Positions 8,603-17,785 of a DNA stretch of 64,000 bases are shown piece after piece. The stretch lies in assembly GCF_007830615.1 (NCBI RefSeq), contig NZ_VLLI01000008.1, positions 186,001 to 250,000 on the forward strand. The letters are read 5' to 3'. Source of the DNA: Mucilaginibacter frigoritolerans (GTDB taxonomy: Bacteria > Bacteroidota > Bacteroidia > Sphingobacteriales > Sphingobacteriaceae). Position 1 is the first letter of the stretch; the number at the start of each line of letters is the position of its first letter. The notes beneath the pieces are model-generated. The model was not told the DNA's origin, ran no database searches, and saw nothing but the letters and a program-made list of their open reading frames with translations. Both the position numbers and the translations under genes were made by a program.

Positions 8603-10579
8603 TTAATAGCTAAGTAAACGCGTCATGGTTTCTTCCAGGCGCGATTTAGCTAAAAACTGATCTTCGAGGGTCTTACTCATTGGGATGGCCGTATCTAAAC
8701 TGGCACAGCGTAAAACAGGTGCATCCAGGTGTTTAAAGCAATGTTCTGCAATATGTGCAGAAATCTCACTGCCGAATCCGTTGGTCAATGTATCTTCCTG
8801 TAAAATAAGGACACGGCCTGTTTTCTTTACGCTTATTTCAACTGCCTCTTTGTCCCATGGCTGCAAGCTGCGCAGATCAATAATTTCAACCGGTATATCA
8901 GGATGATTTTGGGCATATTGTATGGCCCAGTGTACTCCTAAACCAAAGGTTATAATGCTGGCAATGCTGCCTTGTTGTATAACTTTGGCTTTGCCAATTT
9001 CAACATAATAGTCGCCCACAGGCACTTCGCCGCTAATACTGCGGTAAAGGTATTTATGTTCAAAAAACATTACCGGGTTAGCATCGTCAATAGCCGCCAT
9101 CAGCAAACCTTTGGCATCATCAGGGAAGGCGGGATAAACCACCTTTAACCCCGGTGTTTTGGTAAACCAGGCCTCATTACTTTGTGAGTGAAAAGGCCCT
9201 GCGCCGGTTCCTGCGCCAGCAGGCATCCGGATAACCACATCCACAGGCTGTTCCCAGCGGTAATGGGTTTTGGCCAGGTTGTTTATTATCTGGTTAAAAC
9301 CGCAGGAAACAAAATCGGCAAACTGCATTTCCATTACAGCCTTGTATCCATTAAGTGCAAGCCCCATAGCGGCCCCCACAACGCCCGATTCGCAGATAGG
9401 AGTGTTACGCACCCTATCTTTTCCAAATTCTTCTACAAAGCCCTGTGTTATTTTAAATGCGCCACCATATTCCGCAATGTCCTGACCCATTATTACCAGG
9501 TTATCATATTTGCGCATGCCCTGTTTAAGGCCATCACTTATGGCATCAATATAGCGCCGGTTGCTGGTAATTTTTGAGGCTTGAAATGCCGGAAATGTAT
9601 ATCTCTTATACATGTCGGCCAACTCGGTGTTTACATCCGGTATAATATCTTTTTCTCCGAAAGCTTTTTCAATTTCTGTTTCTATCAGCGCAGTAAATTC
9701 GGCTCTCATTTTTGGTAACCAATCCGGTCGCAAAACATTTTCGTCCAACAAGAAATTTTCAAAATTCATCAACGGATCTTTTTCCCGCCAGGTTTCGAAT
9801 AAATGTTGTGGTACATATTTAGTTCCGGATGCTTCTTCATGCCCCCGCATCCTGAAAGTCATGCATTCCAGTAAAACAGGTCGCGGGTTTTCGCGCATGC
9901 TTGTAGCCAGTTCATTAACAGTATGGTAAACATCCAGCAGGTTATTGCCATCAATCCGGCGGCCTTCCATGCCATATCCTATTGCTTTATCTACCAAGTG
10001 CGTGGCCCTGTATTGTTCATTAACCGGGGTTGAAAGACCGTAGCCATTGTTCTCAATCAAAAATATCACAGGCAGGTTCCACACTGCAGCAATGTTTAAT
10101 GCTTCGTGGAAATCACCTTCGCTGGTAGCGCCTTCACCGGTAAATACCAGTGTGGCTTTTTTGCGTTTACTTAATGTATCTGCAAGAGCAATACCATCTG
10201 CCAGGGCAAGCTGAGGCCCCAGATGAGATATCATTCCTATAATTTTATATTCCTGTGTACCAAAGTGAAAAGACCTGTCGCGCCCTTTAGTAAAGCCCGA
10301 AGGTTTGCCCTGCCATTGTGCCATCAGGCGCGATAAAGGAATCTCTCTGGAAGTAAATACACCCAGATTGCGGTGCATAGGTAATATGTACTCATCAATG
10401 TTCATGGCAAGGGTGCTGCCTACGGCTATAGCTTCCTGCCCTATGCCCGAAAACCATTTGCCAATGCGCCCTTGTCTCAGCAGAATCAGCATTTTCTCTT
10501 CAACCAGGCGCGGCCATAACAACTTTTTGTAAAATTCAAGCAGTTGATTGTTATTTAGGTTTTTTCGGTCAAAAATCAT
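8603..10579 (-). CDS. Fused 2-oxoacid dehydrogenase E1 (alpha + beta), probably branched-chain
   Basis: A 658-residue thiamine-diphosphate enzyme joining the E1 alpha and E1 beta subunits in one chain. The alpha part (about 1-320) carries the ThDP/Mg motif GEGATSEGDFHEALN and ENNGYGLSTP. The beta part (about 340-658) begins ITSNRRYIDAISDGL and has MGQDIAEYGGAFK. Such fused E1 proteins in Bacteroidota are annotated as 2-oxoisovalerate dehydrogenases, which decarboxylate branched 2-oxoacids and pass the acyl group to a lipoyl E2. No E2 or E3 gene is nearby. Branched acyl-CoA from this step could prime the two FabH enzymes encoded 6-8 kb away; this link is inferred. Confidence 0.9.
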   Translation of the reverse strand: MIFDRKNLNNNQLLEFYKKLLWPRLVEEKMLILLRQGRIGKWFSGIGQEAIAVGSTLAMNIDEYILPMHRNLGVFTSREIPLSRLMAQWQGKPSGFTKGRDRSFHFGTQEYKIIGMISHLGPQLALADGIALADTLSKRKKATLVFTGEGATSEGDFHEALNIAAVWNLPVIFLIENNGYGLSTPVNEQYRATHLVDKAIGYGMEGRRIDGNNLLDVYHTVNELATSMRENPRPVLLECMTFRMRGHEEASGTKYVPQHLFETWREKDPLMNFENFLLDENVLRPDWLPKMRAEFTALIETEIEKAFGEKDIIPDVNTELADMYKRYTFPAFQASKITSNRRYIDAISDGLKQGMRKYDNLVIMGQDIAEYGGAFKITQGFVEEFGKDRVRNTPICESGVVGAAMGLALNGYKAVMEMQFADFVSCGFNQIINNLAKTHYRWEQPVDVVIRMPAGAGTGAGPFHSQSNEAWFTKTPGLKVVYPAFPDDAKGLLMAAIDDANPVMFFEHKYLYRSISGEVPVGDYYVEIGKAKVIQQGSIASIITFGLGVHWAIQYAQNHPDIPVEIIDLRSLQPWDKEAVEISVKKTGRVLILQEDTLTNGFGSEISAHIAEHCFKHLDAPVLRCASLDTAIPMSKTLEDQFLAKSRLEETMTRLLSY

Positions 10580-10652
10580 CTAGCAAAACTACTGAAGTTT
10601 TTAAAACTTTGTATGTTTGAGGAAATGTTCATTAGTGCATTTGTCCGGTAGT

Positions 10653-10690
10653 TTATCGGGCCGATAATCGATATGATGATATATCGATTA
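10653..10690. promoter_or_regulatory. Two overlapping inverted repeats in a divergent promoter region
   Basis: TTATCGG-G-CCGATAA (10653-10667) is a perfect 7-bp inverted repeat around one base. It overlaps by three bases a second perfect inverted repeat, TAATCGATAT with ATATCGATTA (10665-10674 and 10681-10690, loop of 6). They lie between the divergent E1 gene and the DUF4198 gene, closer to the latter. Symmetry and position suggest an operator for a dimeric regulator, but no regulator gene is beside them. Confidence 0.4.
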
Positions 10691-10715
10691 ATAGTCTATC
10701 TCACCACCTGTAAAT

Positions 10716-11570
10716 ATGAAGAAAAAACAACTTTTGTTATTAATACTGGCCGCTGCTGTAGCCATAGCTGCTACCACTCACGATTATTTTTTACTGCCCG
10801 AGAACTTTTTTTTGCATAAAGGAGATAAGCTTAATCTGCATTTATTGGGCGGCGAAACATTTGTTAAATCGGAAGAGATTGGCTATCAGTCTAAAAGCAC
10901 GGTTAAGTTCATGATTTATGAGGGATCGAAGAAAACTGATCTAACTAAGGTGGCAAAGGATAGTGCAGCCCCGATAATTGATTATACGATGCTTAACAGC
11001 GGACAGGCATTAATTGAAATGACCCGTAGCGCTGAATACAATGATGCCTCAAGGGATAATTTTGCTGATTTTTTAACTTCCCAGGGGCTTGATAAGATGG
11101 CCGACAAGGTTAAAAATGCCAATCAGTTCAGAATCAGGCAAAAAATTACAAGGTACATGAAAACTCTTGTTTCTGTTGATGATCAGGATGGTAACTTATA
11201 TGGTAAAGTTTTAAACGATGATTTTGAGATTATTTTAAAAGATAACCCTTACAAAAAGAAGTACGGAGATGACATGTCTGCCCAGCTAAAATTTCAAGGT
11301 AAACCAGCCGCTGGTGCATCCGTTGGGCTTTACATTAAAACCATAAAAGGTAGCGTTTATACCAGTAATTTAACTACTGATAAAGATGGTATGGTAAGCT
11401 TCACTATGAGCCGTGAGGGTATTTTTATGTTGCGAAGCGTGCGTATTGAACCAACAAAAGATAAGGAAGCTGATTATGAAAGCTGGTGGACCTCCTATAC
11501 CTTTCCATTCAGCAGCTCAGACGAAATGCCAAATACTTATAAGGAATTTGGCTTTGGTAATAAGCATTAA
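10716..11570 (+). CDS. DUF4198-like exported protein
   Basis: A 284-residue protein with a signal peptide (KKKQLLLLILAAAVAIAATT) followed by HDYFLLPENFFLHKGDKLNLHLLGG, the typical opening of DUF4198 proteins. That family is related to periplasmic proteins of cobalt/nickel uptake and to other metal-responsive loci. The C-terminal half reads like an immunoglobulin-type fold with repeated beta segments (GKPAAGASVGLYIKT). No transporter gene is adjacent, so a role in metal binding is only possible. It faces away from the E1 gene and ends at a convergent hairpin shared with the lutB-like gene. Confidence 0.75.
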   Translation: MKKKQLLLLILAAAVAIAATTHDYFLLPENFFLHKGDKLNLHLLGGETFVKSEEIGYQSKSTVKFMIYEGSKKTDLTKVAKDSAAPIIDYTMLNSGQALIEMTRSAEYNDASRDNFADFLTSQGLDKMADKVKNANQFRIRQKITRYMKTLVSVDDQDGNLYGKVLNDDFEIILKDNPYKKKYGDDMSAQLKFQGKPAAGASVGLYIKTIKGSVYTSNLTTDKDGMVSFTMSREGIFMLRSVRIEPTKDKEADYESWWTSYTFPFSSSDEMPNTYKEFGFGNKH

Positions 11571-11578
11571 TTATAAGC

Positions 11579-11625
11579 AATCAGATTTTGGCTTATTTGA
11601 GTAGTAAAACAGCTGAAATCTGATT
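11579..11625. terminator. Possible bidirectional terminator between convergent genes
   Basis: AATCAGATTT at 11579-11588 pairs perfectly with AAATCTGATT at 11616-11625 across a 27-base loop. The right arm overlaps the stop codon of the minus-strand iron-sulfur protein gene. The long loop makes this weaker than the other hairpins in the window. Confidence 0.35.
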
Positions 11626-13006
11626 ACTCCATCCCGTTGCGCTCCTGCCATTGTTTACTGAATGATTTGTCAGCAACTTTAGGCATTTCCCTGTAATGTC
11701 CCCATGTTTTTTTGAAGAAGATGCGCAAGAACAGGTTTTTTATTTTACCGCCAAAAAAGTCAGTACGCTTGCGGGTAAGCATGGCTCTTTTCCAGTAATG
11801 CCAGCCCCATTTTTCTTTGGTGCTTACCAAATGCTCACTAACAGCATCACGGCGGTTTAGCAAAAGCATTTTGTGGATATCAATTTTTACCGGACATACT
11901 TCGGTGCATTTACCACAAAGACTGGAGGCATAACTAAGATGCTTAAACTCATCCATCCCTTTCATGTGCGGGCTAATAATAGAACCTATTGGCCCGCTGT
12001 AGGTAGTGTCATAAGTATGACCGCCAATGTTTTTGTAAACAGGGCAGGCATTTAAACAAGCTCCGCAGCGGATGCAGTATAAAGCCTGGCGTTGTTCTTT
12101 TTGTGCTAACAGGTTGGTGCGGCCATTATCCAGTAATATCACATACATTTCTTCGGGGCCGTCTGTTTCATCTCCTTGCCTTGGGCCGCTTAATATAGTA
12201 TTGTAAACCGTTAAATTTTGTCCGGTTCCATGTGTTGCCAGTATGGGCCAGAACAGATCAAGATCGGTAATAGAGGGGATGATTTTCTCGATGCCTACTA
12301 CTGCAATATGTATTTTGGGAAATGATGTACTTAGGCGCGCATTGCCTTCATTTTCGCTTATAGCAATGCTGCCGGTATCCGCAATTAAAAAATTAGCACC
12401 GGTAATACCAACATCAGCATTTACATATTTTTCACGTAGCAGTTCACGGGCTTTTTGGGTTAATTGTTCAGGAGTAGCATCAATAGGGGAGCCAAATTTT
12501 TCATTAAATAGCTTTGCGATATCTTCTTTTGAAAGGTGCATGGCCGGGGTAACAATATGATAAGGCTTTTGCCCCAGCAATTGTACAATATATTCGCCCA
12601 GATCAGTTTCTAATGATTCAATGTGGTGATGTTCCAGAAACTCATTAAGCTCTATTTCCTCGGTCACCATTGATTTTGATTTGACCACGGTTTTGGCACC
12701 GGCTTTTTTTAGGATATTAAGGATCTCGCGGTTGGCTTCTTCGGCATCATTTGCCCAAATTACCTTACCGCCACGTTTTTGGAAATTGGCTTCAAACTCC
12801 GGCAAAATCTTGTCGAGGTTTTCCATTACTTTCCATTTAATCACATGTCCTTTACGCTTGATGTTTTCGAGATTGGTGATTTTTGACAGGCCCTTTTCAA
12901 CAGCTGCATCATACTTACCAATGTTGTATTTAATGATGCGCCTGTGGTCGGTGTCAAAAGCCTTATCCTCAGAGGTTATCAAAAATTCTTCTGCGGTGCT
13001 TCCCAT
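11624..13006 (-). CDS. lutB: LutB-type iron-sulfur protein (LUD domain)
   Basis: A 460-residue protein with an N-terminal LUD domain (residues about 60-290, containing ITGANFLIADTGSIAI) and a C-terminal ferredoxin-like region with two four-cysteine clusters, CIRCGACLNACPVY and CGKCTEVCPVKI, each fitting a [4Fe-4S] centre. LutB works with LutA and LutC in L-lactate oxidation to pyruvate in Bacillus. Neither partner is encoded next to this copy, so the physiological substrate is open. It lies 101 bases after rpiB in the same direction. Confidence 0.87.
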   Translation of the reverse strand: MGSTAEEFLITSEDKAFDTDHRRIIKYNIGKYDAAVEKGLSKITNLENIKRKGHVIKWKVMENLDKILPEFEANFQKRGGKVIWANDAEEANREILNILKKAGAKTVVKSKSMVTEEIELNEFLEHHHIESLETDLGEYIVQLLGQKPYHIVTPAMHLSKEDIAKLFNEKFGSPIDATPEQLTQKARELLREKYVNADVGITGANFLIADTGSIAISENEGNARLSTSFPKIHIAVVGIEKIIPSITDLDLFWPILATHGTGQNLTVYNTILSGPRQGDETDGPEEMYVILLDNGRTNLLAQKEQRQALYCIRCGACLNACPVYKNIGGHTYDTTYSGPIGSIISPHMKGMDEFKHLSYASSLCGKCTEVCPVKIDIHKMLLLNRRDAVSEHLVSTKEKWGWHYWKRAMLTRKRTDFFGGKIKNLFLRIFFKKTWGHYREMPKVADKSFSKQWQERNGME

Positions 13007-13023
13007 TTTGCGAAGTTAGTTGT

Positions 13024-13092
13024 TTTAGTCTTAAGTCAAAAGCCTTTATTCTAAGTCGTTAGATTTTCTTTTTGGACTTATTACTTCAGACT
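13024..13092. repeat. Iterated AGTCTTA-like spacer sequence
   Basis: The spacer between rpiB and the lutB-like gene consists largely of variants of AGTCTTA/TAAGTC: AGTCTTAAGTC at 13027-13037, a CTAAGTCGTTAGA stretch near 13051, and an opposite-strand copy GACTTATTACTTCAGACT at 13075-13092. It resembles the repeated-oligomer spacers seen elsewhere in this window. Confidence 0.5.
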
Positions 13093-13107
13093 ATAACCAA
13101 ACAACCC

Positions 13108-13542
13108 TTAACACGCAATTTTGTTTACCCTTGTAGCATGACGTCCACCCTCAAAGGCTGTACTCAGAAAGGTTCTTACGATTTTTTTTGCTTCATGAAT
13201 CGAAATAAAACGGGCAGGGATGCATACAATGTTGGCATTGTTATGTTGCCTTGCTAAAGAAGCTAATTCTTCGTTCCAGCAAATGGCTGCGCGGATACCT
13301 GCATGTTTGTTGGCAGTAATGGCTACACCATTGGCACTGCCACAAATTAAAATGCCGAAATCAAATTCGCCGCTTTCAACAGCCAACGCTACGGGATGGG
13401 CAAAATCAGGATAATCGACAGATTCAGCAGAATAAGTGCCAAAGTCTTTAAACTTGTTAAATTCCAGGCTCTCGCTTAATAGTTGTTTGTAATCAAAGCC
13501 GGCATGGTCGGAACCAATGGCAATTTTTAGCTCTGGATTCAT
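13108..13542 (-). CDS. rpiB: Ribose-5-phosphate isomerase B
   Basis: A 144-residue enzyme of the RpiB/LacAB family that interconverts ribose 5-phosphate and ribulose 5-phosphate in the pentose phosphate pathway. The N-terminus KIAIGSDHAGFDYK, the catalytic-cysteine segment FGILICGSANGVAITANK, and NIVCIPARFI are all diagnostic. The length is normal for the family (about 140-150). It starts 91 bases downstream of tatC on the same strand, across a perfect palindrome. Confidence 0.95.
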   Translation of the reverse strand: MNPELKIAIGSDHAGFDYKQLLSESLEFNKFKDFGTYSAESVDYPDFAHPVALAVESGEFDFGILICGSANGVAITANKHAGIRAAICWNEELASLARQHNNANIVCIPARFISIHEAKKIVRTFLSTAFEGGRHATRVNKIAC

Positions 13543-13575
13543 TATTTGGAAGATTTATAGAAATTGGTTTAACAA

Positions 13576-13621
13576 ATATGTTGATTTAAAGATTTGATAT
13601 CAAATCTTTAAATCAACATAT
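13576..13621. repeat. Perfect 46-bp palindrome between tatC and rpiB
   Basis: The two 23-base arms are exact reverse complements with no spacer, centred on GATATC at 13596-13601. They are rich in TTGATTT and AAATC units. It could form a cruciform in DNA or a long hairpin in the tatC transcript, possibly acting as a terminator or as a transcript-processing site. No T-run follows immediately on the minus strand. Confidence 0.8.
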
Positions 13622-13633
13622 CAATCTTTTTAA

Positions 13634-14518
13634 TTATTCTGCGTTTAATTCTTCTCGTTTACGTCTGCGTTGCACTACAGCCGATACTATTATACTGAGT
13701 TCATACAATATAAACAGTGGCATGGCAACAACCAGCATAGTAAGGGCATCAGGCGATGGAGTTATAATAGCTGCTATTACTAAAATAATAACGGTAGCGT
13801 ATCTGCGTTTTTCGCGCATAAACTTGGGCGTAAGTATGCCCAGGCTCGACAGAATATAAACCACAATAGGCAATTGGAATACTATTCCGGCTAACAGCGT
13901 TAGCATAGTAACCGACGAAATGTAAGAGTCAATGCTAAATAAGTTTTCAATGGTATCACTTACTGTATAGCTTGCTAAAAAGCGTATGGATAAAGGGGTT
14001 ACTACATAGTATCCAAAAAGCACACCCAGAAAAAACAGGAAAGAAGAATAAAACACAAAACCACTTGCCGCTTTGCGTTCTTTTTCGTGTAATGCGGGTC
14101 TTATAAAGCGCCATATCTCAAACAATAAATAAGGGATACCTAAGGTAAGGCCTATCATTATTGATGAATTAAGCTGGAGGTTAAACTGCCCGGCAAGCTC
14201 TGTATTGATTAGCTTTACATTTATCTTCTCTACACAAAAACTTTTAGCCTTAAAGTAAGAATTAAAGTTTTGGAGGGCGGCACCGGCATTACACATCATC
14301 CGGTACGTCCAGAAATCGGTGTGGGTAGGCGCCATGATGATATTTTTGAAGATATCATCATAATAAATGAAGGTAACAATAGCAAATACCAATACCGCAA
14401 AGGCAGACCTTAGGAAGTGCCATCTTAAAGCTTCCAGATGTTCAAAAAAGGACATCTCGCCTTCAATGCTGTTGCCCTTATCTCTTATCGCTTTAATCAG
14501 TTTACTTCCTATGTTCAT
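13634..14518 (-). CDS. tatC: Sec-independent translocase subunit TatC
   Basis: A 294-residue integral membrane protein, the twin-arginine signal receptor of the Tat pathway, which exports folded proteins. The conserved opening EGEMSFFEHLEALRW and the segments LGIPYLLFEIWRFIRPALHEKE and TPSPDALTMLVVAMPLFILYE are TatC signatures, and six transmembrane helices fit. A longer periplasmic insert after the first helix (about residues 55-105, with two cysteines) is common in Bacteroidota. No tatA gene is adjacent. It is 60 bases downstream of accC in the same direction. Confidence 0.95.
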   Translation of the reverse strand: MNIGSKLIKAIRDKGNSIEGEMSFFEHLEALRWHFLRSAFAVLVFAIVTFIYYDDIFKNIIMAPTHTDFWTYRMMCNAGAALQNFNSYFKAKSFCVEKINVKLINTELAGQFNLQLNSSIMIGLTLGIPYLLFEIWRFIRPALHEKERKAASGFVFYSSFLFFLGVLFGYYVVTPLSIRFLASYTVSDTIENLFSIDSYISSVTMLTLLAGIVFQLPIVVYILSSLGILTPKFMREKRRYATVIILVIAAIITPSPDALTMLVVAMPLFILYELSIIVSAVVQRRRKREELNAE

Positions 14519-14578
14519 AATTGAAAATGCTTTCCCATTCTTTAAGCACAGCGCTTGGCTTGCTTATTAAACGTAATT

Positions 14579-15919
14579 TTATGCGGTAAATTCAAATGTT
14601 TCCATAAACTTAGTGGTAAAATTACCGGCACGGAAATTTGGATCCTGTAGTAATTTTAAATGGAAAGGTATGGTAGTTTTTACACCTTCAATCACAAATT
14701 CACTTAATGCACGTTCCATTGTAGCCAGTGCTTCATCGCGGGTTTGCGCCATGCAAATAACCTTGGCTATCATTGAATCATAGTTAGGTGGTATTACATA
14801 ACCGGTATAAACGTGTGTGTCAATACGTACACCGTGGCCACCCGGAGAGTGGAAGTTGGTGATTTTACCCGGTGATGGGCGGAAGTTATTAAAAGGATCT
14901 TCGGCATTGATACGGCACTCAATTGCATGTAATATTGGTTCGTAGTTTTTGCCTGATATAGGTATGCCTGCGGCAACCTTTATTTGTTCTTTAATCAAAT
15001 CAAAGTTGATTACTTCTTCTGTAACCGGATGTTCTACCTGTATACGGGTATTCATCTCCATGAAATAAAAATTCCGGTCTTTATCAACCAAAAACTCTAC
15101 TGTTCCGGCACCTTCATATTTCACAGCTTTAGCACCTTTAATGGCGGCGTCGCCCATTTTTTTACGCAGTTTTTCTGTCATAAAAGGTGATGGGGATTCT
15201 TCAACCAATTTCTGGTGGCGACGCTGAATAGAACAGTCGCGTTCAGAAAGGTGGCAAACTTTACCGTACTGATCACCTACCACCTGTATTTCGATGTGAC
15301 GTGGATCCTGTACGTATTTCTCCAGATACATGCCATCGTTACCAAAAGCTGCACCAGATTCGGCACGGGCAGAGTCCCATGCGCCTTCAAACTCTTCGTC
15401 TTTCCAAACAATACGCATCCCACGGCCACCGCCACCGGCTGTAGCTTTTAAAATTACTGGGTAACCTATTTTCTTGGCAATTTCAATGCCTTCTTTTACA
15501 CTTTGCAATAAACCTTCAGAACCTGGAATAGTAGGTACACCAGCTTTTTTCATGGTTTCTTTAGCCGAAGCCTTATCACCCATAGAATTTATCTGGGCTG
15601 CGGTAGCGCCGATAAATTTAATGCCGTATTCTGCGCAGATAGCAGAGAATTTTGCGTTCTCTGACAAGAAGCCATAACCCGGGTGAATAGCATCAGCGTT
15701 GGTTAATTCAGCAGCTGATATGATATTAGGGATATTTAAATAAGAGTCTCTGCTTGGAGGGGGGCCTATGCAAACAGCTTCATCAGCAAAACGTACATGA
15801 AGGCTATCACGGTCGGCAGTTGAATATACAGCTACGGTTTTAATACCCATTTCCTTACAGGTACGAATAATTCGCAGGGCAATTTCACCACGGTTAGCTA
15901 TTAATATTTTTTTAAACAT
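14579..15919 (-). CDS. accC: Acetyl-CoA carboxylase, biotin carboxylase subunit
   Basis: A 446-residue ATP-grasp enzyme that carboxylates biotin on AccB, the first half-reaction to malonyl-CoA. It shows [16 protein letters not shown] at the start, the ATP-binding glycine loop [14 protein letters not shown], the segment [13 protein letters not shown] and the catalytic region [14 protein letters not shown]. The length matches the stand-alone AccC family. Its partner accB lies 130 bases upstream, across a spacer with long imperfect inverted repeats. Confidence 0.97.
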   Translation of the reverse strand: MFKKILIANRGEIALRIIRTCKEMGIKTVAVYSTADRDSLHVRFADEAVCIGPPPSRDSYLNIPNIISAAELTNADAIHPGYGFLSENAKFSAICAEYGIKFIGATAAQINSMGDKASAKETMKKAGVPTIPGSEGLLQSVKEGIEIAKKIGYPVILKATAGGGGRGMRIVWKDEEFEGAWDSARAESGAAFGNDGMYLEKYVQDPRHIEIQVVGDQYGKVCHLSERDCSIQRRHQKLVEESPSPFMTEKLRKKMGDAAIKGAKAVKYEGAGTVEFLVDKDRNFYFMEMNTRIQVEHPVTEEVINFDLIKEQIKVAAGIPISGKNYEPILHAIECRINAEDPFNNFRPSPGKITNFHSPGGHGVRIDTHVYTGYVIPPNYDSMIAKVICMAQTRDEALATMERALSEFVIEGVKTTIPFHLKLLQDPNFRAGNFTTKFMETFEFTA

Positions 15920-15936
15920 GTTTTTTTAGTTAAGTG

Positions 15937-16042
15937 GTTGATTAAGTTGAATTGTTGATTGAGTTTTAATATTAATTATCAGTTGATCAAGAGAACTGGC
16001 TTATAAAACCACTCACTTAATCAACTAGTCAACCTAATCAAC
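15937..16042. repeat. Imperfect inverted repeat made of GTTGATTA-like units (accB-accC spacer)
   Basis: The left arm at 15937-15967 and the reverse complement of 16005-16042 align over 28 bases with four mismatches. Both arms are built from GTTGATTA, GTTGA and GTTGATT units. In the accB-accC transcript this would form a long hairpin directly before the accC start. It may affect coupling of the two subunits, but no function is shown. Confidence 0.65.
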
Positions 16043-16049
16043 TAAACAA

Positions 16050-16520
16050 TTAAATAGGTTCAACCAAAAATAACGGTTGGTCATATTCAACCGGTGATGC
16101 ATTGTCAACCAATATTTTCACAATACGGCCTGAAATTTCTGATTCAATTTCATTAAATAATTTCATTGCTTCAATAATGCAAAGTACCGATCCTTGTTTT
16201 ATTTCGTCACCAACGTTAACAAACAAAGGTTTATCCGGGCTTGATGAACGGTAGAAAGTTCCAATCATTGGTGATTTTATGGTCACATATTTTGATGTGT
16301 CAGCAACAGGTTCAGCTGGTGCTGATGCGGCTACCGGTGCGGCAGCAATCTGTGCAGGTGCAGCAGAAAACTGTTGAACATCAGGTATGGTTGCATTAAC
16401 TACTGTTGCAACCTGATTAGTTTTAATAGTGATCTTAAAGTTTTCCTGCTCAATTGAAACTTCGTTTACTCCTGATTTGGAAACAAAGCGTATGAGATCT
16501 TGTATTTGTTTAATATCCAT
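16050..16520 (-). CDS. accB: Acetyl-CoA carboxylase biotin carboxyl carrier protein
   Basis: A 156-residue carrier protein. An N-terminal helix-rich part (MDIKQIQDLIRFV) is joined by an Ala/Pro-rich linker (about 45-75) to the biotinyl domain, where Lys120 in CIIEAMKLFNE is the biotin attachment site. It shuttles carboxyl groups between AccC and the carboxyltransferase, which is encoded elsewhere. A 225-base spacer separates it from the upstream fabH gene. Confidence 0.97.
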   Translation of the reverse strand: MDIKQIQDLIRFVSKSGVNEVSIEQENFKITIKTNQVATVVNATIPDVQQFSAAPAQIAAAPVAASAPAEPVADTSKYVTIKSPMIGTFYRSSSPDKPLFVNVGDEIKQGSVLCIIEAMKLFNEIESEISGRIVKILVDNASPVEYDQPLFLVEPI

Positions 16521-16560
16521 GCTCGGGCGTTAGTTGTTTTGGATAAAGTTATATGTTAAT

Positions 16561-16645
16561 ATGCAGATGTGCAAACTTGCTTGCTTGTAATACGCTGATG
16601 TGCAGATTTCAAATAAACAGATTACCCATTTGCTGATTTTTGACT
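16561..16645. repeat. Iterated ATGTGCAGATTT-like spacer sequence upstream of accB
   Basis: The spacer between fabH and accB holds related units: ATGCAGATGTGCAAAC, GCTGATGTGCAGATTTCAAAT (16594-16614) and CATTTGCTGATTTTT. A near copy of the middle unit (18 of 21 bases equal) lies in the next spacer at 17794-17814. The spacer shows no open reading frame of note. Confidence 0.5.
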
Positions 16646-16745
16646 TGTTATTTATAATTATAAACTGTTTTAATTAAATAATGTGTTATAAATGAAGCTA
16701 AATTTAAAATGTGTTTAGCTTATATAAACATCTTTTATTTGCCTA

Positions 16746-17735
16746 TTAATAAGCCCATTTCAAATAGATTGATCCCCAGGTAAAGCCACCGCCAAAAGCA
16801 GCCAATATTAAATTGTCGCCTTTTTTAAATTTGCTTTCCCACTCCCACAAACATAATGGAATTGTTCCATTTGTGGTGTTACCATAGCGTTCAATATTTA
16901 TAATTACTTTTTCGGGGCTAACACCTGTACGGTTAGCTGTTGCATCAATAATACGTTTGTTAGCCTGATGGGGCACGAGCCACGCAATATCTTCCGAATT
17001 AAGATTGTTTTTTTCCATTACCTCGGCGGCAACATCGGCCATATTGGTTACGGCAAATTTAAATACTGCCTGACCTTCCTGATAAGCAAAGTGCTCATCA
17101 GCATCAACCGTTGCATGTGAAGCTGGTTTTATAGAGCCCCCGGCTTTTTGGTGCAGGTATTGTACACCAGCGCCATCGCTTTTTAATATAGAGTCAATTA
17201 CACCGTTACCTTCGTCATTTGGTTCCAATAAAACAGCACCGGCACCATCGCCAAAAATAATACAGGTGGCACGGTCTTTATAGTTGGTTATGGATGACAT
17301 TTTATCGCCACCTACAACTAATACTTTTTTGTGTTTACCACTTTCAATAAACTGTGAGCCTGTTGCCAAGCCGAATAAAAAGCCTGAGCAAGCAGCTTGC
17401 AGGTCGAAACCCCATGCTTCTTTTGCGCCAATTTTATCGGCCAGAATATTTGCGGTAGCCGGGAATACCCTATCAGGAGTAGTAGTGCAAAAAATAATCA
17501 GATCGATTTCGTTTGCAGTGATTCCTCGTTTTTTTAATAAAGCCTCAACCGCAGGTACAGCTAAATCTGATGTGCCCAGACCTTCGCCTTTTAATATGCG
17601 CCTTTCTTTAATACCTGTGCGGCTAGTTATCCACTCGTCATTGGTATCTACTATGGTTTCCAGTTCTTTATTGGTTAATACATAATCAGGTACATAACCG
17701 TGAACAGCTGTAATAGCAGCATGAATTTTACTCAT
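16746..17735 (-). CDS. fabH: Beta-ketoacyl-ACP synthase III, copy 1
   Basis: A 329-residue condensing enzyme that joins an acyl-CoA primer to malonyl-ACP, the first condensation in fatty acid synthesis. The Cys-His-Asn triad is visible as Cys116 (QAACSGF), His256 (VPHQANKRI) and Asn286 (RYGNTTNGT), all intact. It is a tandem paralogue of the gene at 17852-18841 with 41 differing residues and no gaps. Differences cluster at residues 191-226 and 242-248, regions that could affect primer choice. Lengths and ends are identical, so neither copy looks decayed. Confidence 0.95.
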   Translation of the reverse strand: MSKIHAAITAVHGYVPDYVLTNKELETIVDTNDEWITSRTGIKERRILKGEGLGTSDLAVPAVEALLKKRGITANEIDLIIFCTTTPDRVFPATANILADKIGAKEAWGFDLQAACSGFLFGLATGSQFIESGKHKKVLVVGGDKMSSITNYKDRATCIIFGDGAGAVLLEPNDEGNGVIDSILKSDGAGVQYLHQKAGGSIKPASHATVDADEHFAYQEGQAVFKFAVTNMADVAAEVMEKNNLNSEDIAWLVPHQANKRIIDATANRTGVSPEKVIINIERYGNTTNGTIPLCLWEWESKFKKGDNLILAAFGGGFTWGSIYLKWAY

Positions 17736-17785
17736 TGTAATAGTTTACTAAAAGGCTGGTTTATATTGTTTATATTAGAAATTAA

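Noticed and set aside
9188..9577. 129-codon plus-strand frame inside the E1 gene
   Set aside because: It is antisense to the E1 beta domain with no start context or domain of its own.
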